A stretch of 40,571 bases of DNA from Nostoc sp. TH1S01. Its GTDB lineage: Bacteria > Cyanobacteriota > Cyanobacteriia > Cyanobacteriales > Nostocaceae. Location: positions 1 to 40,571 of the forward strand of contig JAGKSW010000066.1 in the NCBI GenBank assembly GCA_018993265.1, given 5' to 3'. The notes beneath the pieces are model-generated. The model was not told where the DNA came from. It did not search any database and worked only from the letters and a program-made list of their open reading frames with translations. A program made the position numbers and the translations under genes. Shown here one piece after another: positions 1-7,706 of this stretch (position 1 is its first letter; each line of letters opens with the position of its first letter).

Positions 1-53
1 CCTTTTTTCGTTCACCCACATATTCCCCACTTCCTACTCCCTATTCCCTTGCG

Positions 54-707
54 TTACACCACACTCATCAATCGCTGATTAAAGTAGCTCTTGGGTAAAA
101 AGCATTGGTCGAGCAAAAATGGATTGCGGAGATTTTGACTGGCAAGATTATCTGATTTATGCAAATGGCAAAATGGTGGCACAATACCCCAGTCTTCTGC
201 TAACCAAATCCAGTATCCTATTTCGATTCTGCCGTAATTTGATACTGTGAGAATTTCTCCCACGCTATCATTTATGGAGACTTCTGGTGAAGATTTAACT
301 TCAATTAATAGCCAAGCTAATTCATCTACAGAAAAATGATAACCGTGTTCGGCAGCTATTTTAATAAACTGTTGCGGATTTTTAGATGCTAGTAATTTCT
401 TTTTTAAAGAAGGGGTTTTTTGTGCTGTGTCAAACAAATCCCAAATTTGTTTCCTGGTGACAACAAACCATGCCAGGGCTTCGGGAGTTAGATTGTATCC
501 ATAGTTTTTGGCTAATTGGATAAAGCTTTCAATGCTTCTGGTTTCTCCTAATTGAGTTTTGAGTGAAAAGTTTTGTTCTACTAGTGCTAAGAAATCAACA
601 ATTTTTTGCCATGTAAAATGGTCAAGTTTTTGGTTGGAATTAACTATTTCTTTCCAATATAAATACCTATCTTCTCTCAAGAAGAAAATCCAAAGTTGAT
701 AATACAT
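54..707 (-). CDS. Tandem Nif11-domain protein
   Basis: A 217-residue protein with two successive copies of the Nif11-type helical unit. Copy one (about residues 38-82) reads as a helix, then IESFIQLAKNYGYNLTPEAL; copy two (about 90-137) contains PQQFIKIAAEHGYHFSVDEL. This spacing (helix, F/I-I-x-L/I-A, GY/F, T/S-x-x-E-L) is the Nif11 signature. The last 80 residues are Trp/Tyr-rich and unassigned. Nif11 domains occur in cyanobacterial proteins of unknown role and as leaders of ribosomal peptides, but there is no C-terminal core peptide after a GG site here, so a precursor role is unlikely. No good ribosome binding site precedes the ATG. It is transcribed away from the lipoprotein gene. The domain call is good; the function is unknown. 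Confidence 0.75.
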   Translation of the reverse strand: MYYQLWIFFLREDRYLYWKEIVNSNQKLDHFTWQKIVDFLALVEQNFSLKTQLGETRSIESFIQLAKNYGYNLTPEALAWFVVTRKQIWDLFDTAQKTPSLKKKLLASKNPQQFIKIAAEHGYHFSVDELAWLLIEVKSSPEVSINDSVGEILTVSNYGRIEIGYWIWLAEDWGIVPPFCHLHKSDNLASQNLRNPFLLDQCFLPKSYFNQRLMSVV

Positions 708-1224
708 AAGTTATTTTTTAAAGTTTAATCGTTGTATGGATAATTACCAGTGTAATAAGTATAAGTTGAGTTAATCGACAGTATTAAATAAGCTAATTCA
801 TGTAAATGAAGTTACACAGTAGCTCAGTGTAAAAATTAGGTAAATTTTAGAACGAAATAACTTTACATTTACTGAAATTATGAGAATTTAGGGCTAGGCG
901 ATCGCTCTTGAACAGTGCATATTGTAAAGCAAAGTAATTTTTTAGCTAAATATTGAAATTTTTATACGCAAAACTTAGTACTTAGCTCAACATAAATTTG
1001 TATATAAATATACGAACAACTTTGCAATGGATGAACTGGTCTACATCAGCAGATACACAAAATAGTTTTGATTTAGTTAACAGCATATTTCTAGAGAATG
1101 AATGCAGATTCTCTCAAAGGCAGGAGTAAATACTGCGATTATTGCTGCATGATTTTAATAATGAAAATTTAAAAAAATTGGCAATAACACAGCATTTAAA
1201 AAATGCAAGGTGATCACAAAATAA
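708..1224. other. Divergent intergenic region, AT-rich
   Basis: This 517-bp gap separates two divergent genes and must hold both promoters. It is AT-rich, with one HIP1-like site near 899. Two small inverted repeats lie on the lipoprotein side: AGAGAAT/ATTCTCT (1093-1114, 8-nt loop) and GCATTT/AAATGC (1192-1206), the second directly before the AAGGTGAT ribosome binding site. No further ORF or RNA gene was recognised. Confidence 0.5.
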
Positions 1225-1719
1225 ATGAACACCATATATCAAAAACCTAAAAAAGCTCCCTTACCTGCGGCTGTATTTCTTTCCGCTTTGCTATCAGTTC
1301 CTTTGTTAAGTAGCTGTGGTGATGGCTCCCGCACAGCATCACCTCCACCACCTGTAGATGACACGGTTGGTAGAAACGTAAATTATCCCACTGCTACCAA
1401 CCAACCCCAAGCTAGAAGAGGATTATCTACTGGACAAAAAGTAGCAATTTTAGCAGGTGCTGCTGCTCTTTATTACCTATATCAACAGCGTAAAAATGCC
1501 CAAGGAGCAGGGCCAAATGGTAAATATTACCTGTCTAAAAATGGGCGTGTTTACTACCGCGATAACCAAGGTCGCGCTCACTGGGTAACACCGCCACAAG
1601 AAGGAATTCGCGTTCCAGAGTCGGAAGCACAGCAATATCGAGATTTTCAAGGCTATAACGGGCGTTCTACAGGTCGTGATTTAAGAGATATTGCTCCCCA
1701 AGAAGCGCCAGCTTATTAG
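1225..1719 (+). CDS. Putative lipoprotein, cyanobacterial, function unknown
   Basis: A 164-residue protein with a lipoprotein signal: a basic N-terminus (KPKK), a hydrophobic stretch and the lipobox L-S-S-C with the lipidated Cys near residue 31. A Pro-rich linker follows, then a short hydrophobic segment (VAILAGAAALYYLY, about 73-86), and a Tyr/Gly-rich C-terminal part with YYLSKNGRVYYRDNQGRAHW. It should be anchored in a membrane with the C-terminal part outside the cytoplasm. The ATG is preceded by AAGGTGAT. The next gene starts 30 nt downstream with its own strong ribosome binding site, so the two look like an operon. I do not recognise a named family. Confidence 0.7.
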   Translation: MNTIYQKPKKAPLPAAVFLSALLSVPLLSSCGDGSRTASPPPPVDDTVGRNVNYPTATNQPQARRGLSTGQKVAILAGAAALYYLYQQRKNAQGAGPNGKYYLSKNGRVYYRDNQGRAHWVTPPQEGIRVPESEAQQYRDFQGYNGRSTGRDLRDIAPQEAPAY

Positions 1720-1749
1720 ATTTAACCAAAAAATTTCAGGAGAATAATT

Positions 1750-2058
1750 ATGGTAGACGGTTTTTTTCAAAGAGCGAAAGAGTTTTTCACAGGCTCAAAT
1801 AATGACGAGGTTGACCAAGATTTAGACCGCGAGGTGCGTCCAGCCAGCGAAGATCCTTATGGCGACCCCGCAAATCAAGACTATGGCAATTTTACTCCAG
1901 CTAGCCAAGACCCTTATGGCGACCCTGCTGAACAGTCTTACGGCGATGTCACTCCCGCCAGCCAAGACCCCTATGGCGACCCTGCTGATGAGTACAGCAA
2001 TTACAGTCCCGCGAGTGAAGATCCATACGGCGATCCGGCTGATGAATATGGACGTTAG
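1750..2058 (+). CDS. Acidic tandem-repeat protein (PASxDPYGDPA repeats)
   Basis: A 102-residue, strongly acidic protein. The first 28 residues (MVDGFFQRAKEFF...) may form an amphipathic helix. The rest is four copies of an 18-19-residue unit, each with PAS-E/Q-DPYGDPA and separated by Y-rich linkers (QDYGNFT, QSYGDVT, EYSNYS). There is no signal peptide or membrane helix. The start is well supported by AGGAG 8 nt upstream of the ATG. The repeats read cleanly only in this frame; an overlapping +2 frame at 1859-2068 is a shadow. The low-complexity Pro/Gly/Tyr/Asp composition suggests a disordered, possibly Ca2+- or surface-binding tail. It is probably co-expressed with the lipoprotein. No function is assigned. 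Confidence 0.75.
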   Translation: MVDGFFQRAKEFFTGSNNDEVDQDLDREVRPASEDPYGDPANQDYGNFTPASQDPYGDPAEQSYGDVTPASQDPYGDPADEYSNYSPASEDPYGDPADEYGR

Positions 2059-2110
2059 TAATTATTAATGTCGTGACGATAAGTAGAACGGCTTAAATAA
2101 TCCACGCTAT

Positions 2111-2147
2111 GTCATTGCGAATGAAACGAAGTGGAATGAAGCAATCA
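2111..2147. repeat. Interspersed repeat of the GTCATTGCGA...GAAGCAATC type
   Basis: The sequence runs GTCATTGCGAATGAAACGAA and ends GAATGAAGCAATCAC. It resembles a short, imperfectly palindromic repeat (GTCATTGCGA / GAAGCAATC) seen in many bacterial intergenic regions. Only one copy is present in this window. Confidence 0.5.
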
Positions 2148-2230
2148 CAAGGGTTATGTCGATTTTACATTCTGTTACATAGTTAGGTTTATTCTCAACG
2201 AGTTACTTAAATTAAACTGGTGTTGATTTA

Positions 2231-2267
2231 AGGCGGTGGTATTAATTACCACTGCCTATTTTTTTTT
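2231..2267 (+). terminator. Intrinsic terminator of the lipoprotein/repeat-protein operon
   Basis: The stem AGGC-G-GTGGTA pairs with TACCAC-T-GCCT around a short TTAAT loop and is followed by a run of nine T. It lies about 170 nt after the stop codon of the acidic repeat protein and is oriented to end that transcript. Confidence 0.8.
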
Positions 2268-2268
2268 G

Positions 2269-2297
2269 CACCACAGAGGCGCAGAGAACGCAGAGTT
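2269..2297. repeat. Common cyanobacterial intergenic repeat (CACAGAGGCGCAGAG)
   Basis: CACCACAGAGGCGCAGAGAA followed by CGCAGAG is a short purine-rich repeat often found between cyanobacterial genes. Related, more diverged text (CTCTGCGTTAA) recurs near 22650-22700 and 35120-35165. Confidence 0.4.
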
Positions 2298-2378
2298 ATT
2301 TTGATAGTGGGGATTGGTAAGAAAGAGCGATCGCTCTTTCTTTTTTATAATAGGAAATGAATACATCATCATATTAAT

Positions 2379-2696
2379 ATGGCTGAATCAACCGCAAAAC
2401 ACCCCGCACACCGAGGCCGAATATTTCCAGAACGAACTTTATCACCTGAAGAATTATCCAGACGCAAAGCAGAAGATGAAGCATTTTATCAGCGTTGTCG
2501 AGCAATTTTTGAGCGCGTGCGTCCTGAGTTGATTAAAGAACATTACGGTTGGTATATTGCAGTTGAGCCAAATAGTGGTGATTACTTCATTGATATTGAT
2601 AAAGAAATGGCTAGTCAAAAATCGCGTCAGCAGCATCCCCAAGCTATACACTTTATGTTTTGCCTAAATGAAACTGGAACTACTGGCAGAATATGA
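2379..2696 (+). CDS. Conserved small protein, partner of the retropepsin-like gene
   Basis: A 105-residue soluble protein, charged in the first half (SPEELSRRKAEDEAFYQRCR), then YGWYIAVEPNSGDYFIDIDK and ending FCLNETGTTGRI. No named domain is recognised. Its TGA stop overlaps the ATG of the next gene (ATGA at 2693-2696), the classic sign of translational coupling, so the two products are expected to work together or be made in fixed ratio. No clear ribosome binding site precedes the chosen ATG, and a downstream start cannot be excluded. From memory, this kind of small protein often precedes clan AA protease-like genes in cyanobacteria; that is not verified here. Confidence 0.65.
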   Translation: MAESTAKHPAHRGRIFPERTLSPEELSRRKAEDEAFYQRCRAIFERVRPELIKEHYGWYIAVEPNSGDYFIDIDKEMASQKSRQQHPQAIHFMFCLNETGTTGRI

Positions 2697-3055
2697 TTCA
2701 GGGTAGTTTTGGTACTAGGGGGCAACTATTTTTTGAAATTGAATTCATTACAGACGATGGATTAAATTTGCCTGTAGATGCCATGCTAGATACAGGTTTC
2801 ACAGGCTTTGTAGCAATTAATCGTCAAGATTTGGATGGACTTAATTGGCTGTATGTACGTAAGGAAATGCTCAGGACCGCACAGGGAGAAGCAAGATTTG
2901 ATATTTATTTAGGTAAAGTCTTACTTGATGGGCAAGAGTACGATATTCCTGTATTTGTAGGGGATGAGATTACAGAGGTTTTGTTAGGTTCAGAGTGGTT
3001 GAAAATCTTGCCGTTGGTTGTTAATTATCAGGCTGGCATTTTGACTTTGGGATAA
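2693..3055 (+). CDS. Retropepsin-like clan AA aspartic protease
   Basis: A 120-residue protein with the single-lobe aspartic protease active-site motif DTGFTG (about residues 33-38, inside VDAMLDTGFTGFVAI) and the C-terminal VLLGSEWL strand-turn (about 95-102) that corresponds to the LLG motif of retropepsins. Its length fits a protease domain that would dimerise. No signal peptide is present, so it should act in the cytoplasm. It overlaps the upstream gene by 4 nt. Substrates of these small cyanobacterial members are unknown. Confidence is high for the fold and moderate for catalytic activity. Confidence 0.8.
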   Translation: MIQGSFGTRGQLFFEIEFITDDGLNLPVDAMLDTGFTGFVAINRQDLDGLNWLYVRKEMLRTAQGEARFDIYLGKVLLDGQEYDIPVFVGDEITEVLLGSEWLKILPLVVNYQAGILTLG

Positions 3056-3102
3056 AGGAGATGTTTGAAAAAAGATACTTAACATTTACACCTCGGAACA
3101 AC

Positions 3103-3483
3103 CTAGCTAACTTTGCCTTTACGGATATTGTCTAATTCCTCTTTAGCAACCCAAGTATGAATAGGGGTAACTTTATATTCATCCGTACGTCCTGTACGTT
3201 TTTTTTGTGTGACTAAATTAGCATTAATAAGAACCTTCATTGCCTGTTGAGCTTTACGCATACTCATTTTGCAGATTTCTGCTGTTTTGCGAAGACTTGC
3301 AAAACAGACCCCATCAGGCTTCCCGCCAGTTCTGCGAACAATGTGGGCGTACAGTCGAAACTCATAAGGGTCTAGCCCATACTCATCCAACAAGTTGTGA
3401 ATATAGGCTATAGAGGATGGAGCAGAATCAACTGGTACATAAAATTTAGACTCTTCAGCAGGAGTTTCCACTTTAGCTTGCAT
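3103..3483 (-). CDS. Winged-helix/HTH DNA-binding protein
   Basis: A 126-residue protein whose middle (about residues 38-110) fits the winged helix of replication-initiator or phage-type regulators: YEFRLYAHIVRRTGG, then SLRKTAEICKMSMRKAQQA as the helix-turn-helix, then VTQKKRTGRTDEYKV as the wing. There is no effector domain. It converges on the retropepsin gene. A GATGCGTCT motif sits about 11 nt upstream of its start codon and recurs twice nearby (3735, 4266); this could be an operator. It could be a remnant of a mobile element regulator. Confidence 0.65.
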   Translation of the reverse strand: MQAKVETPAEESKFYVPVDSAPSSIAYIHNLLDEYGLDPYEFRLYAHIVRRTGGKPDGVCFASLRKTAEICKMSMRKAQQAMKVLINANLVTQKKRTGRTDEYKVTPIHTWVAKEELDNIRKGKVS

Positions 3484-3998
3484 ATTTATATATGATGCGT
3501 CTAGATATCAATATTATAAGCATACCCTGGCATCTTGTACCACAGTCCTGTTATATCTTATATGTATATTTTAAATTTATCATTTAAAGGTATAGGCAGG
3601 GAAATTTAAAAAAATCAAACATGTCTACATAAATTCAATTATGAATGAAACCTAGTTAAATAGATACTTTACGCCGTCAAGTATCTATTATGAACTTCAT
3701 AATTTGACGCTTTATCCATTGAACCCTAGCATAAGATGCGTCTTAGCTAGCAAGAAAATTTTACCCTCTAGTCTGAAATACTGAATGTTGATGTTATACT
3801 TCAGAATAGGAGCATCTATTGTGTCTCCTAGTCCACAAAAAAACGACCCGACTAGCCTACTGATGCTTCAGAGCTGCCGAGCCGCCATATATTAATTGAT
3901 TTGATTCTAGTTTAACACATGGCAGGTTGGTGCATCTTTAGGCAAGGGCTTTTCTCGTGGACTCTCAACTCATTTCTTGCAAATTTCTGGAGAAAAAA
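3484..3998. other. Intergenic region with an inverted repeat and repeated GATGCGTCT
   Basis: This roughly 515-bp gap contains a strong inverted repeat, AATAGATACTT / AAGTATCTATT with a 9-nt spacer TACGCCGTC (3659-3689). The 9-mer GATGCGTCT occurs at 3494 and 3735. The last 150 bp are locally GC-richer (CGACCCGACTAGCC, GAGCTGCCGAGCCGCC) than the flanks. No ORF, tRNA or terminator with a T-run was found. Confidence 0.5.
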
Positions 3999-4370
3999 AT
4001 GATAAATGAAGATGAAAACAATTTTGATATCGAAAGTTCAGATATCATTTCTGCTGAAGAGCCTCAAAATAAAACCCTGCTTGAAAATTCAAATAACATT
4101 GAGAAATATTTAGAACCGACATACAATCTAAGGCAACTAGGACAGTGGATAAACAGTATACTTCCCTATTTAAAACCTTCTGGTAAGCCTGGTGCTTTGA
4201 TTTTGACATTAGGTGTTGCTTCAGTTCTTGTTTCTTCTCCACTTCTTTTATTTTTCATAAGCGGTGATGCGTCTATAGCTTTCATGATTGCTTTAGGGGC
4301 TATAAAGATTGCTATTCTTTCTGTTACGGGAAGTATCATAATTGCTATTCTTTCCTCTTTACAGGGATAG
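3999..4370 (+). CDS. Small two-helix membrane protein, unknown
   Basis: The ATG at 3999 has a GGAG about 6 nt upstream; the longer GTG-initiated frame from 3957 lacks one, so a 123-residue protein is preferred. The first 50 residues are acidic and Asn-rich, followed by RQLGQWINSILPYLKPSGKP and two hydrophobic segments (about 71-92 and 97-119) separated by GDAS. The C-terminus ends directly after the second helix (SSLQG). The layout recalls small cyanobacterial thylakoid proteins with a soluble head and a hairpin of two helices (CAAD-like), but the diagnostic sequence is not evident. Function unknown. Confidence 0.6.
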   Translation: MINEDENNFDIESSDIISAEEPQNKTLLENSNNIEKYLEPTYNLRQLGQWINSILPYLKPSGKPGALILTLGVASVLVSSPLLLFFISGDASIAFMIALGAIKIAILSVTGSIIIAILSSLQG

Positions 4371-4554
4371 TTTAGCTCAAAGTTTAAAACGCATTTTTGA
4401 TTAAAGTAGGATTCTAAAATCCTACTTTAATTAACTTAACTATTAAATAAAATTTTTAATAAACTCACTTATTAAATCTGTGATGTTGTTGGCAAAATTC
4501 GTTAATCAAAGATTGCTCCATAACTAATTTTTCACTAAGCAAAGTGAAGCAAAA

Positions 4555-5520
4555 TTATGATGGTGCTGCGAAAATTTCTTGCGATCGCTCGATATTTTTC
4601 CGCACAGATTGAGCCGATGTATGCAAAGCTTTTAGCTCAAAATCACTCAAATTTAATTCCAAAATACTTTCAATGCCACTGCAACCTAAGCGACAGGGAA
4701 CACCAATTACGACATCTTCTAAACCGTATTCACCTTTTAAATAAGCCGCGATTGGTAATAGCCGCGACTGATTTAATAATATTGATTCAACCATCATACT
4801 TGTCGCAGATGCTGGAGCAAAAAAAGCACCACCAGTCTGCATTAATTCCACAATTTCTGCACCACCGTTGCGGGTTCTTTCTATTAAGCGATTAATTGTA
4901 GCTGCATCTAATAATTCTGTGATCGGAATGCCGTTAACAGTCGCATAGCGTGATAACGGAACCATCAAATCACCATGACTACCTAATACCATCGCCTTCA
5001 CATCCGCCGGTAAAACTCCCAATTCTAAAGCGATGAAAGTTTCAAACCGGGCTGAGTCTAACACACCAGCCATACCCATAATGCGATCGCGTGGTAAACC
5101 TGTAGCTTGCCAAGCTAAATAAGTCATCACATCTAAAGGATTGGTGACGATAATAAAAATTGCATTGGGCGAATGTGCGATCGCACCCTTCGCGGCTTCG
5201 ACTACTATCTTGGCGTTGGTTCTCAGCAAATCATCCCGACTCATCCCTGGTTTACGGGGAAGTCCAGCGGTAATTACCACAATTTCTGAACCAGCAGTAT
5301 CAGCGTAATTATTTGTGCCAATAATCTGACGGTTATGTAGTTCTATTCCTCTCGCTTCTAATAAATCCAGTGCCAATCCTTGAGGCATACCCTCAACGAT
5401 ATCAAGTAACACCACATCTGCTAAATTTTTCTCGGCAATACGTTGGGCGAGAGTGCTACCAACTCTACCAGCACCAACGATGGTAACACGCGGTAAATGG
5501 CAAGGTATAGGATAAGACAT
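4555..5520 (-). CDS. mdh: Malate dehydrogenase (LDH-like type)
   Basis: A 321-residue NAD-dependent malate dehydrogenase interconverting malate and oxaloacetate in the cytoplasm. The dinucleotide-binding loop GAGRVGS is at 16-22. The substrate loop reads RKPGMSR (89-95); Arg at the discriminating position marks malate rather than lactate dehydrogenase. The catalytic pair is Asp155/Arg158 (LDSARF) with His182 (GSHGD). The length fits the LDH-like MDH group. A few HIP1 octamers lie inside. It is followed at 4370 by a converging unrelated gene and looks monocistronic. Confidence 0.93.
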   Translation of the reverse strand: MSYPIPCHLPRVTIVGAGRVGSTLAQRIAEKNLADVVLLDIVEGMPQGLALDLLEARGIELHNRQIIGTNNYADTAGSEIVVITAGLPRKPGMSRDDLLRTNAKIVVEAAKGAIAHSPNAIFIIVTNPLDVMTYLAWQATGLPRDRIMGMAGVLDSARFETFIALELGVLPADVKAMVLGSHGDLMVPLSRYATVNGIPITELLDAATINRLIERTRNGGAEIVELMQTGGAFFAPASATSMMVESILLNQSRLLPIAAYLKGEYGLEDVVIGVPCRLGCSGIESILELNLSDFELKALHTSAQSVRKNIERSQEIFAAPS

Positions 5521-5630
5521 AATTAATTCGTAATTGAGACTTAGAACTTAGCACTCTTTTAAACGAATTGGTGAAACTTGGGGATCACTACTATATATAT
5601 AGTGGAGGACTGCGATCGCAACCTTGTAAC

Positions 5631-5655
5631 TTAAAAGGTGGGCATAACCCACCTT
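5631..5655 (-). terminator. Hairpin downstream of ndhO
   Basis: On the minus strand AAGGTGGG-TTATG-CCCACCTT is followed by TTAAG. It lies about 60 nt after the ndhO stop and could end its transcript, though the T-run is short. The GGTGGGC/GCCCACC core is also a common cyanobacterial intergenic repeat. Confidence 0.5.
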
Positions 5656-5712
5656 CAATTGTGATTCGCGTTCAGTTAGTTAACCACATCCTTTAGTCTG
5701 AGGATGGGATGC

Positions 5713-5928
5713 TTACTTAAATTCTTCTAGTTGGTCTAAGCGTAACCAAATATTTGGTGTTGGTACTTGTCCGAACTTCACAAAGGCATAATCACCTTTA
5801 ATATCTACAACTTCGCCCTGGGTTTCAAACAAGTAAGCTGGAAAACGAGTATCACTGGCTTTTGCTTCGACACTATTTTCTAGCTTTTCACGGATAGCGC
5901 GAACTATATCTCCTTTTTTGACTGGCAT
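5713..5928 (-). CDS. ndhO: NAD(P)H-quinone oxidoreductase subunit O
   Basis: A 71-residue subunit of the thylakoid NDH-1 complex, which passes electrons from ferredoxin to plastoquinone in cyclic and respiratory flow. The sequence [19 protein letters not shown] and [20 protein letters not shown] match the small SH3-like NdhO family closely. The reading frame extends upstream to 5991, but the ATG at 5928 is chosen because AGAGGGG lies 5-6 nt upstream and it gives the family length. It lies between mutM and mdh on the same strand, with hairpins on both sides suggesting its own transcript. Confidence 0.93.
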   Translation of the reverse strand: MPVKKGDIVRAIREKLENSVEAKASDTRFPAYLFETQGEVVDIKGDYAFVKFGQVPTPNIWLRLDQLEEFK

Positions 5929-6065
5929 ATATTCCCCTCTCAAGTTTGCAGATTGTCTCATAGAGGATTTTAGCTTGCACCAATATACCAAATCTCAGAG
6001 CGATCGCTTTGATACATTGAATTTATCCATTGCAATCTATATGAAATATTAATTACTACTATTCA

Positions 6066-6097
6066 GAACCCCGACTTTTTCAAGAAGTCGGGGTTCT
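6066..6097 (-). terminator. Terminator-like hairpin downstream of mutM
   Basis: GAACCCCGACTT / AAGTCGGGGTTC form a 12-bp stem with a small loop, 18 nt after the mutM stop. The same AGAACCCCGACTTCTT hairpin is a frequent intergenic repeat in cyanobacteria, so it may be both repeat and terminator; a T-run is nearly absent on the minus strand. Confidence 0.6.
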
Positions 6098-6114
6098 AAA
6101 TTGTGCGTGTCTTA

Positions 6115-6951
6115 CTAACGCTGACACTGGGGACAAAAGTGACTAGAACGCCCAGCTAATCTAATTCGCTGGATGACGTTACTACAAACTCGGCAAGGTT
6201 CTCCAGCGCGGTTGTAAACCCAGGCGACACCACCATAGTTACCGTTGATCCCCTGAACATTTAGAAAGTTACTAAAAGTTGTACCGCCAGCGGCAATACT
6301 AGTTTCTAACACTTCAATGATGACTTTGCGTAACTGCTCAATTTGCTCTAGTTGTAAATCTGCACACAAGGTTTCAGGTAATATGCCACATTTAAATAAT
6401 GCTTCATCGGCGTAGATGTTACCTAATCCGGCAACGACAGATTGATCTAATAATGCGGTTTTAATCGGACGGCGGCGGTTTTGCAGTTTAGCAGCCAAAT
6501 ACTCAACGGTGAATTCTGGTGAAAAGGGGTCGGCGGCTAGTTTCGCCAAACCTGTAATTACACTTTCTACCGGAACTTTTGGGGGAACCCACCACATTTG
6601 GCCAAAGGTACGTTGGTCAACGAAGCGCAATTCCTGTTGATCCCCAAAAAATATTCTGACTCTTGTGTGCTTGTGCAATGGTTCATCGCGGTGTAGCCAT
6701 AATAATTGACCAGTCATCCGCAGATGTACTCCAAGGTAGCCAGCAGCCGGGGATAGTTCAGCGAGGAGATATTTACCACGGCGGTGCCAAGTCATAATGG
6801 CACTACCTTGGATTCCATGAATAAACTCATCAATAGAAAACGGGTAGGCGATGGTGCGATTTAGCAACACATCTCCACCCGTAATGTTTTGATTCAGGGT
6901 CAATTGATTTAGACCCCGGCGGACTGTTTCAACTTCAGGCAGTTCAGGCAT
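6115..6951 (-). CDS. mutM: Formamidopyrimidine-DNA glycosylase
   Basis: A 278-residue base-excision repair enzyme removing 8-oxoguanine and formamidopyrimidines, with AP lyase activity. The N-terminus MPELPEVETVRRGL supplies the catalytic Pro2 (after Met removal) and Glu3. RRGKYLL carries the conserved Lys. The helix-two-turn-helix contains DQSVVAGLGNIYADE. The C-terminal zinc finger is C-x2-C (CRVC) and C-x2-C (CPQC) with RRS-type DNA contacts (AGRSSHFC). All parts are present and full length. In a light-harvesting cell its substrate load is high. The start is fixed because Pro2 must follow Met. Confidence 0.96.
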   Translation of the reverse strand: MPELPEVETVRRGLNQLTLNQNITGGDVLLNRTIAYPFSIDEFIHGIQGSAIMTWHRRGKYLLAELSPAAGYLGVHLRMTGQLLWLHRDEPLHKHTRVRIFFGDQQELRFVDQRTFGQMWWVPPKVPVESVITGLAKLAADPFSPEFTVEYLAAKLQNRRRPIKTALLDQSVVAGLGNIYADEALFKCGILPETLCADLQLEQIEQLRKVIIEVLETSIAAGGTTFSNFLNVQGINGNYGGVAWVYNRAGEPCRVCSNVIQRIRLAGRSSHFCPQCQR

Positions 6952-7191
6952 TGGAACTGAATAAGCAGCAATTTATGTAGGGGTAGAGGAAGATGAGGTT
7001 GTAAGTATGTATATACCTTTCGGTGGACATCTATTCTAGCTAAAAGAAACCGTAAATACCCGCAGGGCAGTTTCTTGGAGGTAGAGTAGGCTGATATGAA
7101 GCATGGCAGAATGGAAAGTTCACGCTTCGTTCTACATACTTAAAGCTTCCCTTCATCATCCCATTAAAAAACCCCTATTTGGCTTTGCTGC

Positions 7192-7404
7192 TTATTTTTT
7201 GGGTTTAGCCTTCGGTGCTTCTGTTTCGACTAATTCATCTAAGGCAAAGTTATTGGTATTGATACCAGAGTAATTTACCTTATCAAAACGGACGATTACT
7301 GGGTATTTGATGCCGCTTTGATCGATAGAAGCCACGGTGCCGACATCTTGGAACCAGTAGGATTCTGGGCGGAGAATACGTACTTTAGAACCACGTTGAA
7401 CCAT
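7192..7404 (-). CDS. psaE: Photosystem I reaction centre subunit IV
   Basis: A 70-residue stromal-side subunit of photosystem I that helps dock ferredoxin and supports cyclic electron flow. The sequence starts [20 protein letters not shown] and continues through the SH3-like barrel ([15 protein letters not shown]); the Lys/Pro-rich tail (APKAKPKK) is typical. The ATG is preceded by AAGGGAAG. No neighbouring PSI gene is present. Confidence 0.97.
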   Translation of the reverse strand: MVQRGSKVRILRPESYWFQDVGTVASIDQSGIKYPVIVRFDKVNYSGINTNNFALDELVETEAPKAKPKK

Positions 7405-7436
7405 GATTATCTTCCCTTTTAGTTATCAATTGCCGA

Positions 7437-7466
7437 TATATAGGGCTATTTGATTTCACTCTACAA
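7437..7466 (-). promoter_or_regulatory. Possible psaE promoter
   Basis: On the minus strand TTGTAG (complement of 7461-7466) and TATATA (complement of 7437-7442) are 18 nt apart and end 33 nt before the psaE start codon. This fits a sigma-70-type promoter with a short leader. It is a motif match only. Confidence 0.4.
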
Positions 7467-7512
7467 CCTGAAGGTCGCTGCTAGAGGGTTTGTTAAGTTA
7501 TTTATCTGATTT

Positions 7513-7545
7513 GTCATTGGTCATTGGTCATTAGTCAATAGTCAA
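7513..7545. repeat. STRR heptamer array (TCATTGG)
   Basis: Repeats of GTCATTG/GTCATTA/GTCAATA in tandem, upstream of psaE. This belongs to the short tandemly repeated repetitive sequences typical of heterocystous cyanobacteria. It lies in the 302-bp gap between psaE and the PAP gene, which otherwise contains a C-rich stretch (CCCCTTGCCCCCTGCACCCC) and no ORF. Confidence 0.75.
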
Positions 7546-7706
7546 GAGTATTTTCCCCTTGCCCCCTGCACCCCTGCCTGATATCTTCCTCTCGTTAGGT
7601 TCCAAGATAAATACCTATACCTAGAATAGGGTCAGACCCTACTTGACAAAGCGCACATGATCGAATAATTTCGTTTCGTTCGGCAACTCACATTTTCAGG
7701 AGAACC

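Noticed and set aside
1859-2068. Second ORF inside the acidic repeat gene
   Set aside because: It is the shifted frame of a 57-bp-scale repeat, without its own ribosome binding site.
3999-4370. CAAD-domain thylakoid protein
   Set aside because: Two-helix layout fits, but the conserved CAAD sequence was not recognised, so it is left as unknown.
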